Of a DNA stretch of 64,000 nucleotides, positions 24,082 through 32,894 are shown in pieces (the stretch's first letter is position 1; each line of letters opens with the position of its first letter). The stretch comes from Enhygromyxa salina (GTDB lineage: Bacteria > Myxococcota_A > Polyangia > Nannocystales > Nannocystaceae). The translations under genes were made by a program, and so were the position numbers. The notes below the pieces were generated by a model. That model saw only the letters and a list, made by a program, of their open reading frames with translations. It did no database searches and had not been told where the DNA came from. The DNA is taken from contig NZ_PVNL01000142.1 in NCBI RefSeq assembly GCF_002994635.1, positions 1 to 64,000 on the forward strand, given 5' to 3'.

Positions 24082-26303
24082 CCTGGCTCGAGCACCTCGC
24101 GCGGGTGTTTGGCGGCAAGCGTCACGGGCTGGTCCGCCTGCGCGACACCGCCAGCTTGCTGCAGGCCGCGATCGCGGTGGTGGCCGTGAGCGCGGCCCAG
24201 TCCGCCAGCGTGTGGGCGGTTGGCCTGACCGTCGTGCTGGCTGGCTGGGCGATGGCCCGCCCGCTGCCCGAGGTCGCGAGCAGGACCTCGCAGAACCTGT
24301 GGACCCTGGGCATCGTGCTGGCGATCGTGGTCAGCGGCGCGCGGGCGTTCATGTTTGGCGGCGAGCTGCTGATCGCGGGCGTCGACTTCTTCTTGCTCAT
24401 GATCGTGCAGCGCCTGTTCAACCGACAGCGCTCCCGCGAGCACATGCAGCTGCTCATGCTCGGGTCCGTGCTCATGGTGATCGCCGCGGTGATCGACGCC
24501 GAGCTGCACTACCCGGCGTTGCTGGCCCTGTACCTGCCCACCGCCACGCTCGCGCTGATCGTCAACCACCTGCTGTCCGAGGGTGAGCGCCTCGGCCGGC
24601 GCGTCGAGTTCGAGGTCGATCGCTACGCGACCCGCGAGCTCTCGCGCCTCAACCGGGCCGCGCTGCAGGTCACGATGATCGCCGTGGCCGCGGGGCTGCT
24701 GACCTTCATGCTGTTCCCCCGGTTCGGCGCGGGCGTGTTCCTGCGCGGCAACCTGTACGGCAACGAGACCGTCGGCTTCTCCGACTCGGTCCGGCTCGGC
24801 GGGTTCGGCACGATCAAGAACGACGCCACCGTGGTCATGCACTTGCTGCCGCTCGACGGTGAGCCAGCGCAGACCCGGCTGACCTGGCACCTGCGCGGGA
24901 GCGCCTTCGACAGCTACGCGGCCGGCAGCTGGGGCCGCTCGCGCGACGCCATCCACGGAGATCTGAGCTCGAAGCTCGGCTACTACATCTTGCAAGAAGA
25001 TGGCGTGCCGCTCGGCGAGGTCATCGCCGCGCCCTACCGATTCGGCGGGACCTCCGGCAAGACGATCGAGCCCCGCCGGATCCCGGGCTTCGCGGGCGCC
25101 AACCAGACCGTGCGAGTCCTGGTGACCATGGAGGACATCGGCACCGACCTGCTGTTCGCCGCCGGCCGGCCGTTGGCGTTCTCGCTGGCCCCGCGCGGAC
25201 CGCTGGAAGAGCGCAACCGGCTCGGGCTCGACGTCGACGACCAAGTCCGCGTGCTCGATCGCCAACCTGGCCCGATCCAGTACGAGTTCGTCGGTCGCGT
25301 GGGCGAGCCCGAGCGCCGCGAGCTGCAGGCGATCGGCGACCCCGAGGTCCCCACGCCGCTCACGGCGTACATCGACCGCGCCCGGCTGTCGGCGGCGTTT
25401 CACGAGCTGGCCGTGAGCATCACCGCCGACGCGAAGACCCGGCTCGACAAGGTCGAGGCCGTGCAGCGCTACCTGCTGCAGAACTACAGCTACAGCCTCG
25501 ATCAGCCCCTCTCCGATCGAGTCCGCAGCGGCGAGCTCGACCCGATCGAGGGCTTCTTGTTCGACACCAAGGCCGGCCACTGCGAGTACTTTGCGACCGC
25601 GATGGCGCTGCTGCTGCGCGAGGTCGACGTCCCCACGCGCAACGTCAACGGCTTCTACGGCGCCCACTACAACAGCCTCGGAAGCTTCTACGCGGTCCGC
25701 CAGGCCGACGCGCACTCGTGGGTCGAGGTCTACTTCGACGACCTGGGCTGGGTCACCTTCGATCCGACCCCGCCCGGTGGTCGCACCGCCGGGGACAACG
25801 CCAGCTGGTTCCCGCGCCTGGCCAACGTCGCCGACGCGCTGCGCGACGCCTACCTGGCCTACGTCATCGACTACAACCTCAGCGACCAGATCGAGGTCCT
25901 CGAGCAGCTCGGCGTCGAGCGCCAGGGTCGCAACCTTCAGATCAACTGGCGCCAGCTCGGACCGTGGCTGATCGGCGCGGCGGCGCTCGGCCTCGGCCTC
26001 ATCATGCTGGTGTTCGGCTACCGCAGCTGGCGACGGCGCGCCGACCCGTCGCACCCCGAGATCCAGATCTACCAAAAGCTGCTCGCCGCCATGCAGCGGC
26101 GCGAGCGAGGCCGCCACGAGCACGAGTCCGCGCGCGCGTGGGCGGATCGGCTGCGGGAACGAGGTGCCCCGGAGGCCGCGGCGCTGCGTGAATTCGCGGC
26201 CTATTACGATGAACTTCGGTTCGCCGAGGACCGACCGAGCCCCGCGATGTTGATCGAGCTGCGTGCGCGCGCCGAGGCGGTCTTGGCGAGCGAGACTCGC
26301 TGA
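24078..26303 (+). CDS. TgpA-like membrane transglutaminase-fold protein
   Basis: This 741-residue protein starts at GTG 24078, overlapping the DUF58 stop as GTGA, so the two are translationally coupled. About six membrane segments lie in the first 220 residues. A long periplasmic region follows, with a transglutaminase core at about residues 470-590. The catalytic triad is visible as Cys in TKAGHCEYFATAMALLLRE, His in ADAHSWVEVYFDD and Asp in WVTFDPTPPG. One membrane segment near residue 630 (LIGAAALGLGLIMLVFGY) precedes a cytoplasmic C-terminus. This matches the TgpA layout (DUF3488 plus transglutaminase). The substrate is unknown; an envelope-modification or peptidase role is possible. Confidence 0.9.
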   Translation: MTWLEHLARVFGGKRHGLVRLRDTASLLQAAIAVVAVSAAQSASVWAVGLTVVLAGWAMARPLPEVASRTSQNLWTLGIVLAIVVSGARAFMFGGELLIAGVDFFLLMIVQRLFNRQRSREHMQLLMLGSVLMVIAAVIDAELHYPALLALYLPTATLALIVNHLLSEGERLGRRVEFEVDRYATRELSRLNRAALQVTMIAVAAGLLTFMLFPRFGAGVFLRGNLYGNETVGFSDSVRLGGFGTIKNDATVVMHLLPLDGEPAQTRLTWHLRGSAFDSYAAGSWGRSRDAIHGDLSSKLGYYILQEDGVPLGEVIAAPYRFGGTSGKTIEPRRIPGFAGANQTVRVLVTMEDIGTDLLFAAGRPLAFSLAPRGPLEERNRLGLDVDDQVRVLDRQPGPIQYEFVGRVGEPERRELQAIGDPEVPTPLTAYIDRARLSAAFHELAVSITADAKTRLDKVEAVQRYLLQNYSYSLDQPLSDRVRSGELDPIEGFLFDTKAGHCEYFATAMALLLREVDVPTRNVNGFYGAHYNSLGSFYAVRQADAHSWVEVYFDDLGWVTFDPTPPGGRTAGDNASWFPRLANVADALRDAYLAYVIDYNLSDQIEVLEQLGVERQGRNLQINWRQLGPWLIGAAALGLGLIMLVFGYRSWRRRADPSHPEIQIYQKLLAAMQRRERGRHEHESARAWADRLRERGAPEAAALREFAAYYDELRFAEDRPSPAMLIELRARAEAVLASETR

Positions 26304-26344
26304 CTGGTTCGGGGTTGTCTGTCGTGCGCGGGGGGTCCTCGAAT

Positions 26345-27805
26345 CTAGCGCGCGCGCGGCCGCATCAGCAGCGGCCGAGCCAAGCGCAGCGTGGAGATCG
26401 GACGAACCCCGATCTCATCGTCGTCCACGCGCGTGAGCTGAAACCGCGAGACGATCGTCGCAAGCGCGACGATGATCTCGATCATCGCAAAGTGCTCCCC
26501 CAGACACGCCCGACGGCCACGCACAAACGGCAGGTAGCTGTAGGGGTCGATTGCATCGACGCGATCGGGCGCGAATCGGTCGGGATTGAAGCGCTCGGGA
26601 TCCGCCCAGAACTCCGGGTGGCGATGGATCACGTAGGGCAGGATCGTCACGCTCTCCCCGGCTCGCACCTCGATGCCCTCGAACGCGTCGTCGGCCACCG
26701 CCCGGCGGGTGACCCCCGGCACGGGCGGGTACAGTCGCATGGTCTCGAGCACTACCTGTCGGGCGACCACCAGCGACTCGACGTCCTCGGGCTGCGCGGG
26801 TCGTCCCCCGAGCACGCGCTCGGCCTCGGCCAGGACCCGCGCCTCGATCTCGGGGTGACGCGCGAGCAGATACAGGGCCCAGCTCAGCACCAGTCCCGAG
26901 GTCTCGTGGCCCGCGAGGATCAGCGACTTGATCTCGTCGAGCAGGTGCTGATCGCTCATGCCCAGGTTGGTGTCGGGGTGCCTGGCGTCGAGCATGCGCG
27001 TGAGCATGTCGACCTCGCCCGCCCGGGCGCCGCCGCTGGCGAACGGACACCCGCCGCGCGCCTGGGCCACGCGGCCGTCGTCGATCAAGCGGCGAACGCT
27101 GCGGTTGAGGCGGTGCTCCGCTGCGCGGGCGCGACGGTTTCCCGGGGTCGGGAGCCACGGCGGGAGCAACCCCATGCTCAGCATCTGCTTGGTGCCCTGG
27201 GCCAGACAGATCTCGAGGGCCTCGCCGATCACCGCGGCCTCGTTGGCGAAGTCGGACCGGAAGATCGCGTTGCCCAACACCCGCAGCGCGAAGCCCTGCA
27301 TGCTGTGGCCGACGTCCACGCTCTGGCCCTCGGCCGCTGCGGCCCGCCAGTGATCCGCCAGCACGGCGAGCTCGGCGTTGATCGTGGGCAGGAACCGGGC
27401 GACCTGATCGAGCCGAAATTCGGGCGCCAGCAGGCGTCGCTGCCGGGTCCAGACCTCGCCCTCGCTGACCAAGATCCCGTCGCCGATCAGCGGCCGCAGC
27501 AGGTCGTAGTCGGGGCCCTTGGGGTAGTTGAGCACGTTGGTGCGAAGCACATGCTGGACCAAGCGCGGGTGGCACAGGTACACGCTCGGGGCGCCCAGGC
27601 GCCGACAGAACACGTCGCCCTGGCGCTGATGATGATGCTGCGCGTCCGCGGTGTAGTTGCTCAAGAACACCGACAGCCGCCGGAGCTCCTCGATGAGCGG
27701 CAGCTTGCGCCGGACAAACCGAACCGGCGAAACACCAGCACCCGCCAGCTCCTCGACATAATCCATATCCAACCGAACATTAGCGCCTTCACCTCGAATT
27801 TTCAC
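26345..27805 (-). CDS. Cytochrome P450
   Basis: This 486-residue protein starts at GTG 27805; ATG 27766 is an alternative. The P450 landmarks are complete: the I-helix oxygen-activation motif LILAGHETSG, the K-helix ExxR as VLETMRLYPP, the PERF-like WADPERFNPDRF, and the haem-binding loop PFVRGRRACLGEHFA with the proximal Cys (FxxGxxxCxG). There is no membrane anchor or fused reductase, so it is a soluble class I-type enzyme needing external ferredoxin or flavodoxin electrons. Length and motifs resemble CYP4/CYP102-like haem domains acting on fatty acids or terpenoids, but the substrate cannot be read from the sequence. It lies two genes from the nitrogenase-like operon, on the same strand but not contiguous with it. 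Confidence 0.95.
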   Translation of the reverse strand: MKIRGEGANVRLDMDYVEELAGAGVSPVRFVRRKLPLIEELRRLSVFLSNYTADAQHHHQRQGDVFCRRLGAPSVYLCHPRLVQHVLRTNVLNYPKGPDYDLLRPLIGDGILVSEGEVWTRQRRLLAPEFRLDQVARFLPTINAELAVLADHWRAAAAEGQSVDVGHSMQGFALRVLGNAIFRSDFANEAAVIGEALEICLAQGTKQMLSMGLLPPWLPTPGNRRARAAEHRLNRSVRRLIDDGRVAQARGGCPFASGGARAGEVDMLTRMLDARHPDTNLGMSDQHLLDEIKSLILAGHETSGLVLSWALYLLARHPEIEARVLAEAERVLGGRPAQPEDVESLVVARQVVLETMRLYPPVPGVTRRAVADDAFEGIEVRAGESVTILPYVIHRHPEFWADPERFNPDRFAPDRVDAIDPYSYLPFVRGRRACLGEHFAMIEIIVALATIVSRFQLTRVDDDEIGVRPISTLRLARPLLMRPRAR

Positions 27806-27916
27806 CTCTTCACGTGATCAGCACCCCAGAGGCCATGAAGGGTCGCACTCGGTGATCTTCGCACGCTGGCGATCCGCCGGTTGCACGCGGCCCCCGTCGC
27901 TGGTTCGATCGGCCCT

Positions 27917-28483
27917 GTGGCCCGTCGCCTGAGCAACTCCATCGGGATCGACGACGCGCCCTTCGATCGTCGTCACCGCGGCGACGTGGCGATCGTGGGG
28001 GTGGTGTTCACGCGCACCCGCCTCGATGGGGTGATGACGGGCAAGCTGCGGCGCGACGGGGCCAACGCCACACACGCGATCGCCGAGCTGGTCGAGCGCT
28101 CGCCGTTCGCCGCCCACGCGCAGGTGCTGCTGCTCGGCGGCATCACCTTCGCCGGGTTCAACGTCGCGGACATCCACGCGCTGCGCGAGCGGCTGTCTAC
28201 GCCCGTGTTGGTGCTCGCGCGCAGGCGGCCGCGCCTGGCGGTGATCCGCGAGGCCCTGCTCGACAAGGTGCCCGGCGGCGCGCGCAAGTGGGCGCTGATC
28301 GAGAAGGCCGGGCCGATGGAGGCCTGCGCGGGGCTGTTTGTCCAGCGCGCCGGCCTCGAGCTCGATCAGGCGGCGCAGGTGATCCGCGAGCTGACGATCC
28401 ACGGCAAGCTCCCCGAGCCGGTTCGGATCGCGCACCTGATCGCCGGGGGCTACGCGGAAGGCGTCAGCCGAGGCCGCGCGTGA
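27917..28483 (+). CDS. DUF99 family protein
   Basis: This 188-residue protein is read from GTG 27917, just before the conserved N-terminal block SIGIDDAPFDRRHRGD; an upstream TTG would add 12 residues. The DUF99 (PF01949) pattern continues with VAIVGVVFTRTRLDGVM, a VLLLGGITFAGFNVADI block and VLVLARRRP. The archaeal homologues have been described as endonuclease V-like, and IDDAPF and LLGGITFAGFN are the usual conserved segments. Function in bacteria is not established. It is divergent from the P450 gene with a 111-base gap and is followed by the zinc-ribbon/TPR gene. Confidence 0.8.
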   Translation: MARRLSNSIGIDDAPFDRRHRGDVAIVGVVFTRTRLDGVMTGKLRRDGANATHAIAELVERSPFAAHAQVLLLGGITFAGFNVADIHALRERLSTPVLVLARRRPRLAVIREALLDKVPGGARKWALIEKAGPMEACAGLFVQRAGLELDQAAQVIRELTIHGKLPEPVRIAHLIAGGYAEGVSRGRA

Positions 28484-28547
28484 GGCGTGAAATAAACTCA
28501 CGAGATTGCTGCAAACCGAGCGCAGCCGGGCCGATAGCCCTCGGGCC

Positions 28548-29417
28548 ATGTCCTGGAACCCACCGATCTGTCATCACTGTCACGCCTCCTCGACCCGGTT
28601 CGAGACCACTGTCCCCCACGGCCCGCCCTTCGCGTTCGGCGTCGGCTGGATCTGCTCGGTCTGTCGCGGCCGGACCCTCGAGCTGTGCACCGTCGGCCCC
28701 GAGCCGGACGATCCCAGCTGCTGCCTCAACTGTGGGGCGGCGGCGGTCACCGCCAGCGACGAGCCGCGCGTCCCCTGTCGCGAGTGCGGCGCCGATCACC
28801 AGCTGCTCGTCGCCCGGGTCCGCGAGCACTGCGGGCTCCCACCGTGCACGGAAAAGATCCGCGCCCTGCGAGCCAGCGGCCTGCATCGGGTGGCGTTCAA
28901 CGCGGTGCTGCTGCAGCTGCGGGCCAACCCCGACGACCCGGAGGCCCTCCACACCAAGGCCAAGCTGCTCGTCGACGTGCATCGGCCCGAGCAGGCCCTG
29001 CCGCTGATGCGCCGGGTCGTGTCGCTCGGGGGATCGCTGGACGCCCAGGTCGACCTCGGCGTCGCGCTGGCCGACAGCGGCCATCACCAGGAGGCGATCT
29101 CGATCTATGAGCGCGTCTTGCTCGCTGATCCCCATCCCCCTGGTCGCAGCGTGGTGCTCAGCAACCTCGGTGGCTGCGTGAGCGCGCTCGGGCGCCCGCG
29201 TGAGGCCGAGGGTTACCACCGTCGGGCGATCGCCGCGGACCCCGAGCACCCCGGTCCGCGCTGGAACCTGTTCGCCAACCTCCAGAAACAAGGCCGCTTC
29301 GCCGACGCCATCGAGGTGCTCGAGCACCTCATGGAGCTGCCCTCGCTCGATGAAGACGACCGCGAGATCATGAAGGCCCTCCGATCCCAGCTGCTGAACC
29401 AACTCGAGCGCAACTGA
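28548..29417 (+). CDS. Zinc-ribbon plus TPR protein
   Basis: This 289-residue protein starts at ATG 28548. The first 110 residues hold several CxxC pairs (CHHC, CSVC, CLNC, CREC) plus CGLPPC, which look like two or more zinc ribbons. The remainder forms about four TPR-like helical repeats (HTKAKLLVDVHRPEQALPLM, QVDLGVALADSGHHQEAISIYERVL, LSNLGGCVSALGRPREAEGYH, WNLFANLQKQGRFADAIEVLEHL). It has no signal peptide and is likely a cytoplasmic scaffold. No specific partner is evident. It is convergent with the nitrogenase-like operon. Confidence 0.75.
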   Translation: MSWNPPICHHCHASSTRFETTVPHGPPFAFGVGWICSVCRGRTLELCTVGPEPDDPSCCLNCGAAAVTASDEPRVPCRECGADHQLLVARVREHCGLPPCTEKIRALRASGLHRVAFNAVLLQLRANPDDPEALHTKAKLLVDVHRPEQALPLMRRVVSLGGSLDAQVDLGVALADSGHHQEAISIYERVLLADPHPPGRSVVLSNLGGCVSALGRPREAEGYHRRAIAADPEHPGPRWNLFANLQKQGRFADAIEVLEHLMELPSLDEDDREIMKALRSQLLNQLERN

Positions 29418-29478
29418 TCCCAACCTGAAGCCAGCTGCGTGACCTGCATGCACGCGTCCATGCAGGTGCGCAATTGCT

Positions 29479-30906
29479 TCAGTCCGGATCCGGCTGAAAC
29501 TCCGCGCGCAGCATTCGTGGCCGCTTGACGATCGTGTTGACCATCTCCTGGACGAACCACGCCCACCCGCGAAAGCCCAGGAATGGGCTGTCGTAGAGCG
29601 CGTGCTTGAAGAAGTTGGGAAACCCAAAGTACATGCGCCCGGGCGCGCGGGCGTCGGCGCGGCTGGGCTCGTCAGCTGGAAACTCGCTGCCCGCGATCAC
29701 CAGATCCAGCCCCACCCGACTGCACAGGCCCCGCACGTGACGCTCGAGCGTCTTGACTGTGGGCGCGAACAGGGGCGGCGGCACCGGTCCGTGGCGAGCG
29801 GCGCTCAGATCCACGCCAAACTCGGGCCGCCGCGCCGCCGCGCTCAGGTGCAGGACCTCCATCCCCAGCTCGCCAGCGCCCTCGAGCAGCCCATCGAACA
29901 GGGTTGGATCGCCGGAGAAGGCCAGCTTGCGACCCAGCAGCAGCGACGACACCAGCCACTCGAAGCGCGGCACCACCAGCGAGAGCTCGGCGTCGATCAG
30001 GCTCGCGGCTCGAGCCTCGCGGCCAGTCGCGGCCGCCAGCGCCCGGACCATGCGCGCGCTGGCTCGCAAGCCAAACGGCTGATCGACCTCGACCACCTGG
30101 GCGCCCGTGCGCTTGGCCAGCGCCCGCGCGGCGGCGACCCCGTGGGGCAGCGCCAGCAAGGTCGCGGCCCGGGTCGCGCCCAGCAAGTGCGCGAGCGGGC
30201 GGTTGCTCAGCCAGGTCGAGACCGGATCGAGGCCGAGGCCGGCGACCAGGCGCTCGAGCTCGGCGACGTTGGCGGTGTGATCGGCCTCCACGCGATCCAT
30301 GAGCACGCCCATGATCGCGACCTGGTCGTCGATCAGCCCGCCAGGCGAGATCGGCAGGCGCCTGGCCAGGGTGTTGAGCGTCTCGGCGTAGGCGTCGATC
30401 CAGTCGCTCTCGAGCGAGCGACTCGGGACCTCGTAGATCCGCTGCGGCACCTCGTCCTCGACCGAGGCGATCAGCGCGTCGTACTGGGTCCCGATGATCT
30501 GCACGTGCGGCATGCTGTTGACCAGCACGAGCTCGGCCTCGGGCAGCTGTGAGAGCCGGCGCAGGCGCTTGACCACGGCCTCGCCCTTGGACTTGATGAC
30601 CTCGCCCGAGTGCAGCAGCGTCGAGACCACCCGGTGCCGGCCGCAAGCGTCGAGCAAGCTGGAGCTGAGGTCATGCTTGCCGTGGATCCACTCGGCCTTG
30701 CGGTAGATGCAGTCGGGACCATCGATGATCACGAAGCAGCCGGGGATCGCGTTGACCGCCATGTACAGCCCGAGGTGATAGGGGAACCGGTAGGGGTGCC
30801 CAAACCGCTCGTGCGGGTGCGGCTCGTACAGGGTTGGATCGAGTCCGAGCGCGACCACGGCGTCGTGATCCTCGGCGGACAGGCCCGCTTTTGTGCCGTC
30901 GATCAT
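29479..30906 (-). CDS. Nitrogenase component-1-like subunit, second
   Basis: This 475-residue protein starts at ATG 30906 by an ATGA overlap with the gene upstream. It has the nitrogenase component-1 (NifD/K, BchN/B/Y/Z) layout. The N-terminal segment NAIPGCFVIIDGPDC and then LLDACGRHRVVSTLLHSGEV carries C57, C66 and C88. Where NifDK and BchN have a third cluster Cys followed by GDDL, this chain has LVNSMPHVQIIGTQYDAL, with no Cys and no GDD. Its C-terminal half keeps the Rossmann-like repeats (TGAQVVEVDQPFG, GRKLAFSGDPTLFDGL, GLDLVIAGSEFPA). It presumably forms a heterodimer or tetramer with the preceding subunit, as BchB or BchZ does with BchN or BchY. The reaction is unknown. Confidence 0.82.
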   Translation of the reverse strand: MIDGTKAGLSAEDHDAVVALGLDPTLYEPHPHERFGHPYRFPYHLGLYMAVNAIPGCFVIIDGPDCIYRKAEWIHGKHDLSSSLLDACGRHRVVSTLLHSGEVIKSKGEAVVKRLRRLSQLPEAELVLVNSMPHVQIIGTQYDALIASVEDEVPQRIYEVPSRSLESDWIDAYAETLNTLARRLPISPGGLIDDQVAIMGVLMDRVEADHTANVAELERLVAGLGLDPVSTWLSNRPLAHLLGATRAATLLALPHGVAAARALAKRTGAQVVEVDQPFGLRASARMVRALAAATGREARAASLIDAELSLVVPRFEWLVSSLLLGRKLAFSGDPTLFDGLLEGAGELGMEVLHLSAAARRPEFGVDLSAARHGPVPPPLFAPTVKTLERHVRGLCSRVGLDLVIAGSEFPADEPSRADARAPGRMYFGFPNFFKHALYDSPFLGFRGWAWFVQEMVNTIVKRPRMLRAEFQPDPD

Positions 30907-32894
30907 GTTGATTCTCCCGGAGTTCGAGCAGCCCCACGCTCGAGGAAGGGCTGGCCGAGGTAGCGTGAATAGCTGCGGTAAAACGACATGTTGGCCACGC
31001 GCAGCATGCCCTCGAGCGAGTCGAGCGCCCCGAGCAAGCCAACGCTGAATTGCCGCATGGAGAAGGTGTTCTTGCCGTTGCGAGTCAGGCGGCGATCGTA
31101 GTGAAGCTCGGAGTACCACGCGGCGACTCGATCATCGGCGAGCTGGACATCGAGCTCCTCGACGGTCCGGTACCAGCGGACGTGGATGTTGTCGTAGCGC
31201 TCGCTCGCGGGCGGGCTCGTGCGCTCGCCACAGTAGGCCAGCACGTCGACGCCAAACCCCATCTCGCTGAGCAGCTCGAGCATCGGGACCCCGAGGCTGC
31301 GCTGGATCGACAGCGCCGAGCGCCAGTTGCCGTGCTCGATCACGAAGCCGACCCGCAGCTGCTGGGCCCGCCCACGCAGGAGCTGCCAGCGGCCGTAGAC
31401 ACCGGTCATCATCGCGTCGATCTCGGCCTCGACCTCGGCCCGGCGATCCACGGCCGCGCCGATGCTCGACAACCACTGCCGGGTGCCCGCCAGCCCAAAC
31501 GGCGGGCGCAGACTCAGGATCCGGGCCGGCGCCATGCGTGCGGCGAGGCGCTCGATCGTGACGGTGTAGCGATCCCAGGGGTACCCGACCAGCACCGAGG
31601 CGCGCGCGAGCTGCTCGAGCGCGTCCTCGCCCATGTCGGGCAGCAGCTGGGTGAGCACCTTGACGCCCGCGCGGTCGAGCAGCCCCAGCAGCTCGCGCCG
31701 ACCGGCGAGCGCGGGCATGCCCAGGATCGCCACGCCGAGGGGGTCGAGCTCGCGATCGAGCGAGATCGGGTGAACCGCGAGCATGTCGCCGAAGCTCTTG
31801 CCGACCACGTCGTTGTGCTGACCCACCGCGAACACGGGCAGCCGCAGCTTGTCGTGGGTCCGCGCCGCCGAGGCCACGATGTCGTCGCCCGTGACCTCGG
31901 GCAGGCAGCCGGCCTGGATCACGACCGAGTCCGGCCTGTCGGGGAGCTCGGCGAGCAGCTCGAGCGCCTGATCCACGAGCACGTCCGCGCCCTTGATCAC
32001 GTCGATGTCGCTGATGTCGGTGAACAGCCGCTGGGCGCGACGCGGACCCTCGCCGCGCGACCCATCGACGGGCCCATCGACGGGGTCCGTCGACTCGACG
32101 CGCGGGCTGTTGAAGAAGCTCGGGATCCGCTCGTCCTCGGGCGCCTGGTTGAACAGACACTCGATATCGGTGTGATCGATGATCGCCACATTGCCGAGGT
32201 GCTGCCCGCAGGCCCCGCGGTACAGCTCGGTGCCCTCGAAGAACCGCCGCCAGCCCGACGAGGGCGCGAACGCGTAGAACACCGACTCGGGGTAGTCATT
32301 GACGAGCATGTGCTCGTCCTCCACGTCGGGGATGATCTGCGCGAGGATCGTGGCGAGCGGGACCCCGTCATAGCGGGCCAAGAAGCGCAGCAGCGCCCTG
32401 GCGATCACCGGGTTGAGCTCGCCGCCGTAGCTCAGGCCAAAGCTCTTGCCCTGCTTCCACGCGCGCTCGCCCGGGGGCGTGAGGACCCCGCGCTGCAGCG
32501 TGCCCTCGTCGTCGATCTCGGCGACGAATTCGAGGTTGTTGCCCTCGGTCCGCTTGAGCGAGCGGATCTTGCCGACCAGACCAAACGCCTTCTCGAACCG
32601 CGCGAGCGACTCGGCGCCCGCGGCGATGCCCGGGCGAAACAGACGGACGTCGGCCTGGTGATAGACGGAGGTCTCGCCCTCGCCCTCGCCCGGATCGGAA
32701 TGGCCCGGTTCGCCCGACGTGCTCGACCTGCTCGACCTGCTCGACTGCGCGTCTGCGCCTGGCTCGCCCGCGACGCCGCCGAGCTGATCGAACAGCGCCT
32801 GGGTCGGGGCCGACCAGCGTGGATCCTCGCCGCTGCCGTCGCGCTCGGACGCGGTCCGCTCGTACGCGTCGAGCTCGGGGAACAGACCGCTCAC
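30903..32894 (-). CDS. Nitrogenase component-1-like subunit, first, with cluster cysteines
   Basis: This 663-residue protein starts at ATG 32894, overlapping the Fe-protein stop as ATGA. The first 80 residues are low-complexity Ser/Gly/Glu, not seen in standard NifD or BchN. The conserved core follows. GTELYRGACGQHLGNVA (C229), DIECLFNQA (C246) and VIQAGCLPEVTGDDIV (C330 with the GDDI motif) are the three cysteines that in nitrogenase-like proteins ligate the P-cluster or a [4Fe-4S] cluster. An acidic insertion (PVDGPVDGSR, about residues 265-286) sits between C246 and C330. The later Rossmann-like domains include VLTQLLPDMGEDALEQLARA and RVGFVIEHGNWRSALSIQ. It is not a MoFe protein: no FeMo-cofactor His/Cys context was recognised. 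Substrate unknown. Confidence 0.85.
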   Translation of the reverse strand: MSGLFPELDAYERTASERDGSGEDPRWSAPTQALFDQLGGVAGEPGADAQSSRSSRSSTSGEPGHSDPGEGEGETSVYHQADVRLFRPGIAAGAESLARFEKAFGLVGKIRSLKRTEGNNLEFVAEIDDEGTLQRGVLTPPGERAWKQGKSFGLSYGGELNPVIARALLRFLARYDGVPLATILAQIIPDVEDEHMLVNDYPESVFYAFAPSSGWRRFFEGTELYRGACGQHLGNVAIIDHTDIECLFNQAPEDERIPSFFNSPRVESTDPVDGPVDGSRGEGPRRAQRLFTDISDIDVIKGADVLVDQALELLAELPDRPDSVVIQAGCLPEVTGDDIVASAARTHDKLRLPVFAVGQHNDVVGKSFGDMLAVHPISLDRELDPLGVAILGMPALAGRRELLGLLDRAGVKVLTQLLPDMGEDALEQLARASVLVGYPWDRYTVTIERLAARMAPARILSLRPPFGLAGTRQWLSSIGAAVDRRAEVEAEIDAMMTGVYGRWQLLRGRAQQLRVGFVIEHGNWRSALSIQRSLGVPMLELLSEMGFGVDVLAYCGERTSPPASERYDNIHVRWYRTVEELDVQLADDRVAAWYSELHYDRRLTRNGKNTFSMRQFSVGLLGALDSLEGMLRVANMSFYRSYSRYLGQPFLERGAARTPGEST

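Noticed and set aside
23910..26123. Minus-strand 737-residue open frame opposite the transglutaminase gene
   Set aside because: Shadow; Arg/Gln/Asp-rich with no domain.
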